From Candidatus Melainabacteria bacterium (lineage in GTDB: Bacteria > Cyanobacteriota > Vampirovibrionia > Obscuribacterales > Obscuribacteraceae): 6,527 bases of DNA. The DNA lies in the NCBI GenBank assembly GCA_003175915.1, contig PSRH01000255.1, forward strand, positions 1 to 6,527, in the 5' to 3' direction. Both the position numbers and the translations under genes were made by a program. The notes under the pieces are model-generated. The model was not told the DNA's origin and ran no database searches. It saw nothing but the letters and a program-made list of their open reading frames with translations. Positions 1 through 6,077 of this stretch are shown here, piece by piece; within the stretch, counting starts at the first letter, position 1, and every line of letters begins with the position of its first letter.

Positions 1-497
1 GCCCTTTTATATGAGGGCGCCGCTTTCCACCACATCAAACTCAAAATGGCAACGCTGACCATGACTGTCCCAGGCAAGTCCAAAAGGTCATTGTGGGCTA
101 ACCAGTAGGTAAGCGGATAGGTACAGGCTAGAAGCGCTGCCACCGTCGCTGTCACTTTTCTTTCGCTAACGAACAAACCCAGGGCAAAAGTAGTGAAGTA
201 CAAAGCAGTGAGAAAACCACACCGCAGAAACACATCCACCCAGCGCGACGTACCAAACACGCTCTTCGCAATTCCGTAAACCCAGTAGACCAGCGGCGGA
301 TACAAATCACTGATATTGAATAGCTGCTTGAACCAGACCCAATCGAGACTGGGGTGTTTGAGGAGCTCGCCACAGTTGATAGCAGAAGTAAGATGGCAGG
401 CTTGATCCCAGCGTGGCATTGAGTGGTCCAACCAGGACCAATAGACTAAGCTGAGCATTACAACTAACCAGCCACCTACAAGGACAAGTCCATCCAT
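1..497 (-). CDS. GT-C / PMT-type membrane glycosyltransferase (GT39-like), N-terminal part, runs off left edge
   Basis: The reading frame from the ATG at 497 stays open for 165 codons to the window edge, so the C-terminal portion is missing. Residues 3-20 form a first membrane segment. They are followed by an outside loop with an acidic residue (RWDQACHL, Asp31), the position where GT-C enzymes carry their catalytic Asp, then YPPLVYW (66-72), more membrane segments (about 91-110 and 115-133), and the motif NDLLDLPG (136-143), which resembles the D-(I/L)-P motif of dolichyl-phosphate-mannose/ArnT-type proteins. Such enzymes transfer a sugar from a polyprenyl-phosphate donor on the outer membrane face; the substrate here is unknown. 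Start choice: 497 has GAAGG 8 bases upstream. An in-frame ATG at 578 would add 27 polar residues and lie 21 bases after the upstream stop, but has no Shine-Dalgarno. Last visible gene of the leftward unit. The family is fairly sure, the exact role is not. Confidence 0.82.
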   Translation of the reverse strand, partial: MDGLVLVGGWLVVMLSLVYWSWLDHSMPRWDQACHLTSAINCGELLKHPSLDWVWFKQLFNISDLYPPLVYWVYGIAKSVFGTSRWVDVFLRCGFLTALYFTTFALGLFVSERKVTATVAALLACTYPLTYWLAHNDLLDLPGTVMVSVAILSLMWWKAAPSYKR

Positions 498-501
498 GGT
501 G

Positions 502-526
502 ATAGCCTTCGTGTAGCCGAAGCTAT
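502..526 (-). promoter_or_regulatory. Hairpin covering the ribosome binding site of the GT39-like gene
   Basis: Read on the minus strand, ATAGCTTCG (526-518) and CGAAGGCTAT (511-502) pair over nine base pairs with one bulged G and a six-base loop, ending five bases before the ATG at 497. The right arm contains the GAAGG that would serve as Shine-Dalgarno. A competing small hairpin, TAGC-TTCG-GCTA (525-514), has the very stable cUUCGg tetraloop and would leave GAAGG free. The pairing is seen in the sequence; any control of translation is inference. If translation really begins at 578, the segment is simply coding. Confidence 0.35.
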
Positions 527-599
527 TCAAATCTCTTGTTTGCCCTAATTGCGCTTGCGTTATGTTGTTTGCGCACATGTCTAGAGTCGAAAGGTTTTC

Positions 600-1556
600 C
601 TAGATCTCGTTATAGGACGACCCTACTTGCTTCCAGAAGTTGTATGCGTAATGCTTAGCTAGACGTACTCTTATTGGGCGGGGGAGAAAATTCCAGATCT
701 TTCGCATGACTATGTACCTAGGACTCGAAAGTTCCTGCCTGCTCTTCAGATACATTTTCGGATGGATTCTGCTTAGAAATTCCGGATTTGTATCCGCTAA
801 GAAGGGAGTTAGATTCGGATATTGTTCCATTGCGCTCGCCCTGACAAAGAGCAAGAGATTCTGCGCATACCAGTATGCAACGTTTTCATTTGTCCACACG
901 CGCTGCCTAATGCAGTCGACAACCCTGAACCCGCGGGCGCGAAATAGTTTTTCCCAGTATTCAGGCCATTGTTCATTAACGTGGTGCGTTCCTCCCTGGT
1001 GAGGAACTGCTGCTGAAAACAAGACGACAGGTGCCAACTCAGTGAGTGATTTCACGAATTGTGCTGCAGCAGGCTCAGGCAGATGCTCGGCTACCTCGAG
1101 CGAGCACGCCAAATCGAACCTCGCATCAACAGGTATGTGCTTAGTCAGATCCGCCTGAACAAATTCGTCGCGTTCGATCTGAAGATGGTCGCCACTTATG
1201 TCAGAGCCATCAACCCCCAGAATCTTTGTCACGCCATTCTGTTTAAAGGCAGAAAGCCAACTCCCTGTTCCGCAACCAAGATCGACAACACTCGAGGGAC
1301 GGACGAGATCCATAATCATCGGCACGATGATTCGCGCCGAGTAAATCGAAGTAACGAATGTCTCGTCATAGAACGCTTCGTTGTATTTTGTTTGCCGAGT
1401 GCCGATCAAGTTTCCACTCATCCTTGTACGCGAAACGCAGGAAAGCATTTTTGATCCCATATGCATAGCCAATGATACATTCGATGTCAGCCGGTACTCA
1501 ATGAGATCTTGGTAATCGTTCTTGGAGAACGAATCACAGGAACAAAGTTCATTCAT
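600..1556 (-). CDS. Class I SAM-dependent methyltransferase (Methyltransf_23/11-like), 318 aa
   Basis: Rossmann-type methyltransferase. Motif I is VVDLGCGTGSW (90-100), which binds the SAM methionine part. Strand 2 ends in GVDGSD (114-119), where an acidic residue normally holds the ribose. An acidic pair of FVQADL type follows (132-137), then DLACSLEVAEHLP (148-160). The segment GGTHHVNEQWPEYWEKLF (188-205) is a hallmark of small methyltransferases found in sugar and polysaccharide clusters. Residues 241-318 form a helical, basic tail of unknown role. The methyl acceptor cannot be read from sequence; a sugar or glycan is inferred from the neighbours. The ATG overlaps the stop of the YfhO-like gene by eight bases (ATGAATGA), which suggests translational coupling; GGA lies 5 bases upstream. 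The first 50 or so residues are a cysteine-containing extension before the usual family start near YNEAFYDE (58-65). Met46 is an alternative start but has AGG directly abutting it. Confidence 0.9.
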   Translation of the reverse strand: MNELCSCDSFSKNDYQDLIEYRLTSNVSLAMHMGSKMLSCVSRTRMSGNLIGTRQTKYNEAFYDETFVTSIYSARIIVPMIMDLVRPSSVVDLGCGTGSWLSAFKQNGVTKILGVDGSDISGDHLQIERDEFVQADLTKHIPVDARFDLACSLEVAEHLPEPAAAQFVKSLTELAPVVLFSAAVPHQGGTHHVNEQWPEYWEKLFRARGFRVVDCIRQRVWTNENVAYWYAQNLLLFVRASAMEQYPNLTPFLADTNPEFLSRIHPKMYLKSRQELSSPRYIVMRKIWNFLPRPIRVRLAKHYAYNFWKQVGSSYNEI

Positions 1557-3894
1557 AGTGGTCCATTGACAAAGTCTGACGATACTTCACAAATGAACAA
1601 ACTGAGAAGACCACTAGTCCGGACACGAAGAGAAAAACGCCTACCGAAAAGCTGAAGGGCTCGTATGAGAAAAGTATTTCATGGCTGCCTGCCGGAACAA
1701 GCACTGATCGAAACAAAATATTTGTCGGGTAAATCTTTGTCGCATTACCATCTATAGAGGCTTTCCAGCCCGGGTAGTAAGAATCCGTTAACACGAGCCA
1801 GGCTGGCTCCTTCAGGTTCACTGAGACATGCACGTGGTTTGAATCTGGACGAGCCAACACGGCGCCACTAGCCGGAGCGATTAAAGCTTCGTCTTCATTA
1901 TTGGTATGAACAGGGCCTCCTTCCATGATGGTCATTGCCCTGGGATCGAACCAATTACTCGAGACAGTTTTGATTGCTCGATCGAGATCCGGTACAAAGT
2001 AGACTTTTTTGGCAAAGTAAGCTGGCGGAAAACTGTTCTTGTTCCGATAAAGAATCATTCCATTGGGTTGTTCTAGTACCTTTTCCAAACTTATATTGCC
2101 AGGGGACGACTTGCACACCACATACTTGACGCTAGCCGCGTCGATTAGCGGCCGGACTGTGCCGTTAAATATCCAGAATACTGAGGACTGACACGAGGCC
2201 CCGCAAATTTTCATGAATTCCACAAATCGCCTTGGATACAGGGCATCGAACATCCGAAAGTCCTTAATATCGTAACAGGATGGAAGATTTGCCAGAAAGC
2301 ACCAATCAATAGCAATCATCCGCTCATGGCTGGAACGAATAAAAGTTGTGATAGGGGAACTATGCTGGGTAAACTGTGGCGTCTCAATAAGCTTGAACAT
2401 ACCTGTGCTAAGCAGAGACAGTAGGTTCAGGACCAGCAATAACGATTTGTACTTGTTACTCCAAGTTGCAGGTTTGGCAGCAACTACGAGAAAGAGAAAC
2501 AATGCGAGGATGGCTGCGTTTTCAATGAGGAAATAGGAAGGTGGCAGTGTTGGAATAAGTCTTACATATTCGGGGCCAGGCAGCTTAGCGAGCCAGGAGT
2601 AGGGGGTGCATAGTAAGAGGGTCACCCCGATCGTTGTAATCCAGATAAGTCGACCGTGCGTCTTCTTGCCTGGCGCGACCATAATAAGATCAAAGCCAAT
2701 ACCGGACAAAAGCAGCATGATGATGAGAAGGGCTGGAAAGCAATACATAGGGTAAAGCCCGACCAAAGGTTGCCGCGACAACAGGCTATCCAGCGGAAAG
2801 ATTCTAACAGCGAAGACGACAAGTGCCACCACCATCCAGAATAATCTGCGAGCCACAGGACTATCAGATAAGCTAGCAAAGAAAAAACATACTGCGGCCA
2901 CGCAACCGATCGACAAACTATCCCAACCGAAAATCGGTTGTACAAAACTGATGATCAGATTCGCCATAGGGCAAGCCCAAGGTGACGGGGTCACCCCTTT
3001 ATAGTTGTACGCATTTGAGAGGTATTCGAGGAATGGGAGAAGCACCGGAGCACTCAAGACCCCTGCGAAGAGTCCTATTGCAACAAGTCTTCCAAGTCGT
3101 TGTTTCCAACTGCAGTTCCCTTCGGAATTGACGCCTGCGAGCACCAGAGAAAATGCACTTCCAGCTGCTATCGCAAAGAACATACACTCAGGATGAGCCG
3201 AAGTAATTGCAAAGGCAATCAAGCAGGCCGATAAAAAAATCCTGGTGATTCCACCTCTCTCTAGGGTCGCAAGCAGACAATAAAAAATCCAGGGGAACAA
3301 CCAGTATCCGTTGGGAAGTTCAGTTTCCCGGAGCAGAAACGGGCATAGAACAAAGCTGCTTCCAGCCAGCATGCTCGCCAATGGGCTACAACCTATGCGC
3401 CTCGCTAAGACGATCATGCCGCTTACCCCAAACCACAAACACAGCACTATGCGCAGGTTGAACAGGTACTGATTAGTGATTGGCAGGAGCACATTGAGCG
3501 GGCAAAACATGCGCGATGTAATCGCCCCAATCATGCTAAATCCGCAGCCCGATAGATCATTCCACAAAGGCAAGACGCCGTGGCTCAGGGAGTTATGCAC
3601 AAAGGTTTCGTAGGGATAAAATAAAAGCGCCGCGCTAGCGTCCCAGGGAATTCCGGGAGGATGCCAGGTACAAGGGTCGTTTGTCGGCGAGAAAAAGGCG
3701 TCGCTCTGCGGTAAATAACCTAACTTGGAAATCGGTTGGCCGAAAAAAACCGTTTGCCAGTAGATAGCCAAGACTAGGAACAAGGCAGCCAGACACATAA
3801 GCACTGATGGACTTGCCTTCAGTCGGGCTATAACCACTCCTAACTTGTGTTGGACAGTTTTGTTGTCTTGTCCAGGCTCTGCTTGGATAATCAT
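1549..3894 (-). CDS. YfhO-like polytopic membrane protein, putative GT-C glycosyltransferase, 781 aa
   Basis: A large integral membrane protein with the YfhO (PF09586-type) plan. The first membrane segment is at about 31-51, followed by an outside loop with acidic residues (YLPQSD 60-65, PWDAS 83-87) and the family-like stretch SHGVLPLWNDLSGCGF (104-119) leading to FCPLNVLLP (130-138). About a dozen further membrane segments run to residue 500. A largely soluble C-terminal domain (about 501-745) ends with LVLTDSYYPGWKASIDG (700-716) and FRSVLVPAGSHEILFSYEP (728-746), both close to the YfhO C-terminal signature, then a last membrane segment (748-768). Length is typical. In Firmicutes, YfhO is linked to transferring sugar from a CsbB-made undecaprenyl-phosphate donor to lipoteichoic acid; in other phyla the acceptor is unknown, so the role here is inferred as late glycan decoration. 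The start has no Shine-Dalgarno and lies 21 bases after the previous stop; its ATG sits in a palindrome. Confidence 0.9.
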   Translation of the reverse strand: MIIQAEPGQDNKTVQHKLGVVIARLKASPSVLMCLAALFLVLAIYWQTVFFGQPISKLGYLPQSDAFFSPTNDPCTWHPPGIPWDASAALLFYPYETFVHNSLSHGVLPLWNDLSGCGFSMIGAITSRMFCPLNVLLPITNQYLFNLRIVLCLWFGVSGMIVLARRIGCSPLASMLAGSSFVLCPFLLRETELPNGYWLFPWIFYCLLATLERGGITRIFLSACLIAFAITSAHPECMFFAIAAGSAFSLVLAGVNSEGNCSWKQRLGRLVAIGLFAGVLSAPVLLPFLEYLSNAYNYKGVTPSPWACPMANLIISFVQPIFGWDSLSIGCVAAVCFFFASLSDSPVARRLFWMVVALVVFAVRIFPLDSLLSRQPLVGLYPMYCFPALLIIMLLLSGIGFDLIMVAPGKKTHGRLIWITTIGVTLLLCTPYSWLAKLPGPEYVRLIPTLPPSYFLIENAAILALFLFLVVAAKPATWSNKYKSLLLVLNLLSLLSTGMFKLIETPQFTQHSSPITTFIRSSHERMIAIDWCFLANLPSCYDIKDFRMFDALYPRRFVEFMKICGASCQSSVFWIFNGTVRPLIDAASVKYVVCKSSPGNISLEKVLEQPNGMILYRNKNSFPPAYFAKKVYFVPDLDRAIKTVSSNWFDPRAMTIMEGGPVHTNNEDEALIAPASGAVLARPDSNHVHVSVNLKEPAWLVLTDSYYPGWKASIDGNATKIYPTNILFRSVLVPAGSHEILFSYEPFSFSVGVFLFVSGLVVFSVCSFVKYRQTLSMDHYE

Positions 3895-3902
3895 TGATTA
3901 TC
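3886..3902. repeat. Perfect 7-bp inverted repeat centred on the YfhO-like start codon
   Basis: GATAATC and GATTATC flank a three-base centre, so the ATG at 3894-3892 lies across the loop and the first base of the following arm. As RNA this is a seven-pair, mostly A-U stem with a triloop, marginally stable. No Shine-Dalgarno precedes this start. It could be a weak initiation-region hairpin, a protein site, or chance. Confidence 0.35.
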
Positions 3903-3915
3903 GAGTGCTGTTCAT

Positions 3916-4743
3916 TTATTCGATCGGTTCGACCGGTCGTTGGGCGGCGGCAATCAAGGCACTGCCAAAGCCAATATCTTTCATACCAAAGAGACTATGT
4001 TCGGCGCGCAAGACTAGCTTTGCACAGAGATTCACCAGAGGATTCGGCAGACTGCCCTCTCGACGGAACATGTTTTTCACATCTTCTTTTGTGTAGCGAC
4101 TGGTAGAAGTCGTTTTCCGCGATAACAAAAGGGGTGGAACCAAAGGTGCCATCATGTACGCGGCTTGAATATTGATGAATCCAGCTTGGCTCAAACGCTG
4201 CTGCAGCTCAGTTTTTTCGTATCGTTTGTAGTGACCAAAGAACTCATCGTAAATTGACCAGAGCACGCGCATAGCCGGTACGGTAAGAATTACGTACCCA
4301 CCTGGTTTTACCAGTTTGTAGAAGCCCTTTAAGACAGCCTGCTCATCAGGAAAATGCTCCAGGCAATCGAAGCTTCCCACTATGTCAAAGCGCGTCTGCC
4401 CAGGATCATCACGAAGAAAGTCGTGCAATTCGAATTGCACCTGCGGATATCTATTTCTGGCCGTTTCCAGAGCGTAAGGACTGATGTCCCAACCGGTGCA
4501 ATTACGCAAGCCATTCTCAAACAAATAACCAATGACGTTAGCAGCCCCACATCCGATTTCCAGATAGGAAGCATTCCGGGTCGGAATGAGACGATTAATC
4601 AGACCAGCGATCCGTTCGTTACGAATAACGTGCCAAAAATGTTGGCGATCGACCTTCATCGTTACGTCGTGCACCAGCTGCCAACGCGCGGCATCAGCAG
4701 GTGAAGCTGGCGGGGCGGACAGCACTGCGGTGGGACGGACCAT
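3916..4743 (-). CDS. Class I SAM-dependent methyltransferase, 275 aa
   Basis: A methyltransferase of a different subfamily from the 318-residue one. HFWHVIRNERI (35-45) matches the HFW-x-x-R-R segment that precedes the SAM domain in a common polysaccharide-locus family. Motif I is YLEIGCGAANVIGYL (60-74), with GCGAA in place of the usual GCGTG. GWDISPYALETAR (84-96) holds the ribose-binding Asp86. HDFLRDD (107-113) and FDIVGSFDCLEHFPD (119-133) follow, then the post-domain strand VKPGGYVILTVPA (145-157). WSIYDEFFGHYKRY (162-175) is the family's conserved loop after that strand and may help shape the acceptor pocket. The tail LFGMKDIGFGSALIAAAQRP (251-270) is also family-like. No signal peptide or membrane segment is evident, so it should act in the cytoplasm. 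The acceptor is unknown; a sugar nucleotide, lipid-linked sugar or chain end is inferred from context. Second gene of the unit, 122 bases after the GT2 gene. Confidence 0.9.
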   Translation of the reverse strand: MVRPTAVLSAPPASPADAARWQLVHDVTMKVDRQHFWHVIRNERIAGLINRLIPTRNASYLEIGCGAANVIGYLFENGLRNCTGWDISPYALETARNRYPQVQFELHDFLRDDPGQTRFDIVGSFDCLEHFPDEQAVLKGFYKLVKPGGYVILTVPAMRVLWSIYDEFFGHYKRYEKTELQQRLSQAGFINIQAAYMMAPLVPPLLLSRKTTSTSRYTKEDVKNMFRREGSLPNPLVNLCAKLVLRAEHSLFGMKDIGFGSALIAAAQRPVEPIE

Positions 4744-4752
4744 AATCGACTA

Positions 4753-4757
4753 CCCTT
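4753..4757 (-). promoter_or_regulatory. Ribosome binding site of the 275-residue methyltransferase
   Basis: AAGGG read on the minus strand, nine bases before the ATG at 4743. It is the clearest Shine-Dalgarno in the window and supports this start over later methionines. Confidence 0.55.
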
Positions 4758-4784
4758 GTTTGAGCACCGCCTTATGCTAGCGTC

Positions 4785-4821
4785 AAATCTACGGGCTACC
4801 TACAAGGGCTATGTAAGATTT
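4785..4821. repeat. Short repeats in the 122-bp gap between GT2 and methyltransferase genes
   Basis: AAATCT (4785-4790) and AGATTT (4816-4821) are inverted copies that enclose two direct copies of GGGCTA (4793-4798 and 4806-4811), 13 bases apart. The gap (4744-4865) contains no convincing intrinsic terminator: the only GC-rich stem near the GT2 stop, CCGC/GCGG at about 4844-4857, is short and has no T-run after it. Read-through from the GT2 gene is therefore likely. The repeats are short enough to be chance. Confidence 0.2.
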
Positions 4822-4865
4822 AAATAATGCCGTTCTGGCCCGCCATTGCGCGGATTTAGACCGAT

Positions 4866-5936
4866 TTACAAACTGACCTTTTGCAGTTCGATTGCTTCCA
4901 ACTTGGCTCTCAACTCACCCACCTGACCGCGCAAGTACAAGACTTCTCCGTAAAGAGCATGATTGACGAGCACCGGATATTCACCGGAAAGTTTGAAGAA
5001 GTCGGCGAATGAAAAATTGCAGGCTTCACGCAAATAATTGGCGGTATCAGTATCTTGTAAGAGCTGATAAAGCAGGTGTAATCCAAATAGACGGTGGGAG
5101 GGATAGTTGAAGCGAATTGCCAGTTGGGCGAGGTGAAACTTAACCGTATTAGCATTCAAAACCCAGCCCTGATCCTCGACCTCCGGAAATATTTGCTTTA
5201 ACAGCTCCGGAGAAGTAATTGACTCGCTATATGCATGCAAAAGCTCAAATAATTCGTAATCGAGGCGCGAGTCATTTGCTTCGGTTCTGGCACTGACGTT
5301 CTCGCCGGAAGGGTTCCAGCGGTATTTCAGGAGGTAGTCGCCTAAAATCGGCATCTCTCCTTGAAATAATGCTTTGATGAAAAAAAGCATATCATTCGCC
5401 TGGCGAAGATATGGCGGAAAGTCTCCTAGTCTCTCGAATACACTTCGGCGGATCATGCCGACCGGCGCACATATCGGGTGCTGCAACAGAAATAGTTGGC
5501 GCAGAAGAGCAAAACGATCTTGGCCGACACCAATATCCGTCCAGGATTCGCCGGTTAACTTGCTCTCTGCGTCGATGTATCGGGAGAGGGCGAACACCCC
5601 CAGGGCTTCGCGATGTTCGTCCAGATACTTAACAAAAGTGCTGAGAAAGTGAGGCTCGTAAACATCATCGGTGGCAAACCAGCACAGGTACTCGCCTTTA
5701 GATCGCAAAAAGCACTTTTTCCATGTGGCGGAAGCCCCTTCGTTCCGTTCGTTTGCAAAGAAGGTTAAGCGCGGATCGCTAAGCTGGCGCACTTGGTCGG
5801 CCGTTCCGTCTGGAGAGCAGTCGTCGCCAACAATCAATTCGAAGTCCGCAAACGTCTGACTGAGAACGCTATTGATGGCTTCCCGAACATACGCTTCATG
5901 ATTGTACGTTGGTGAGAGGACACTTACTTTTGGCAT
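4866..5936 (-). CDS. Family 2 (GT-A) glycosyltransferase with C-terminal helical tail, 356 aa
   Basis: The N-terminal GT-A domain opens with KVSVLSPTYNHEAYVREAI (3-21), the usual GT2 entry, and the nucleotide-binding GDDCSPDGT (37-45). The metal-binding DxD-like site is FATDD (87-91), and the acceptor-side acidic motif is QANDMLFFIKAL (179-190), with Asp182 as the likely general base where many relatives have ED. KYRWNP (204-209) closes the catalytic part. Residues 225-356 form a helical C-terminal region, and about 334-352 (LRGQVGELRAKLEAIELQK) has a heptad-like pattern that could be a short coiled coil. No membrane segment is visible, so it should be soluble or peripheral and use a nucleotide-sugar donor in the cytoplasm; the sugar and acceptor are not predictable. 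MPKVSV at the very start fits the family and fixes the ATG, although the nearest AGG is 14 bases upstream. First gene of the leftward unit. Confidence 0.93.
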   Translation of the reverse strand: MPKVSVLSPTYNHEAYVREAINSVLSQTFADFELIVGDDCSPDGTADQVRQLSDPRLTFFANERNEGASATWKKCFLRSKGEYLCWFATDDVYEPHFLSTFVKYLDEHREALGVFALSRYIDAESKLTGESWTDIGVGQDRFALLRQLFLLQHPICAPVGMIRRSVFERLGDFPPYLRQANDMLFFIKALFQGEMPILGDYLLKYRWNPSGENVSARTEANDSRLDYELFELLHAYSESITSPELLKQIFPEVEDQGWVLNANTVKFHLAQLAIRFNYPSHRLFGLHLLYQLLQDTDTANYLREACNFSFADFFKLSGEYPVLVNHALYGEVLYLRGQVGELRAKLEAIELQKVSL

Positions 5937-5939
5937 CAG

Positions 5940-5970
5940 AATCGCAAAAACCTATGATTTTTGAACGATT
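5940..5970. repeat. Imperfect inverted repeat at the start of the leftward operon
   Basis: AATCG-CAAAAA (5940-5950) and TTTTTG-AA-CGATT (5958-5970) are inverted copies over eleven pairs, with a two-base bulge and a seven-base centre (CCTATGA). The right arm overlaps the candidate -10 box (5968-5973), and the repeat ends four bases before the GT2 ATG. Its position suggests an operator more than an RNA element, because transcription would begin inside it (around 5961). Regulation is inference. Confidence 0.35.
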
Positions 5971-5996
5971 GTAATACGGACCGCGGCACCAACCAA
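5968..5996 (-). promoter_or_regulatory. Candidate sigma-70-like promoter for the leftward operon
   Basis: On the minus strand TTGGTT (5996-5991), a 17-base spacer and TACAAT (5973-5968) match the -35/-10 layout, the -10 at five of six positions and the -35 at three. A transcript would start near 5961, giving a leader of about 25 bases before the GT2 ATG. It is the only well-spaced candidate I found in front of the operon. Confidence 0.4.
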
Positions 5997-6021
5997 CCTT
6001 TCTCCTGTTTACGTTTGAGAA

Positions 6022-6050
6022 TTACCGCACAGACGGCTTTAGGATACAAT
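6022..6050 (+). promoter_or_regulatory. Candidate promoter for the divergent SGNH gene
   Basis: TTACCG (6022-6027), a 17-base spacer and TACAAT (6045-6050). The -10 is good and the -35 poor (three of six). The predicted transcript would begin near 6057, about 20 bases before the ATG at 6078. It is back to back with the leftward candidate, separated by about 25 bases. Confidence 0.3.
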
Positions 6051-6077
6051 GCAAATCTCAATATTTGGGCGCCATCA

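Noticed and set aside
152..373. 73-codon open frame on the minus strand
   Set aside because: It is out of frame with the GT39-like reading frame through the same bases, which has the family motifs and continues to the edge.
706..1002. 98-codon open frame on the plus strand
   Set aside because: Antisense to the same methyltransferase gene, with no ribosome binding site or recognisable protein features.
1059..1454. 131-codon open frame on the plus strand
   Set aside because: It lies wholly antisense to the SAM domain of the 318-residue methyltransferase, whose motifs are clear; the plus-strand product shows no domain-like pattern.
2622..2945. 107-codon open frame on the minus strand
   Set aside because: Out-of-frame shadow inside the YfhO-like gene; its Trp, Leu and Cys richness comes from reading a membrane protein gene in the wrong frame.
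4744..4865. Possible terminator or separate promoter between the GT2 and methyltransferase genes
   Set aside because: Only short stems without a T-run, and no -35/-10 pair with proper spacing on the minus strand; read-through is the simpler view.
5989..6000. ACCAACCAACC short tandem repeat
   Set aside because: Two to three copies of a four-base unit only, and part of it is already used as the -35 box of the leftward candidate promoter.
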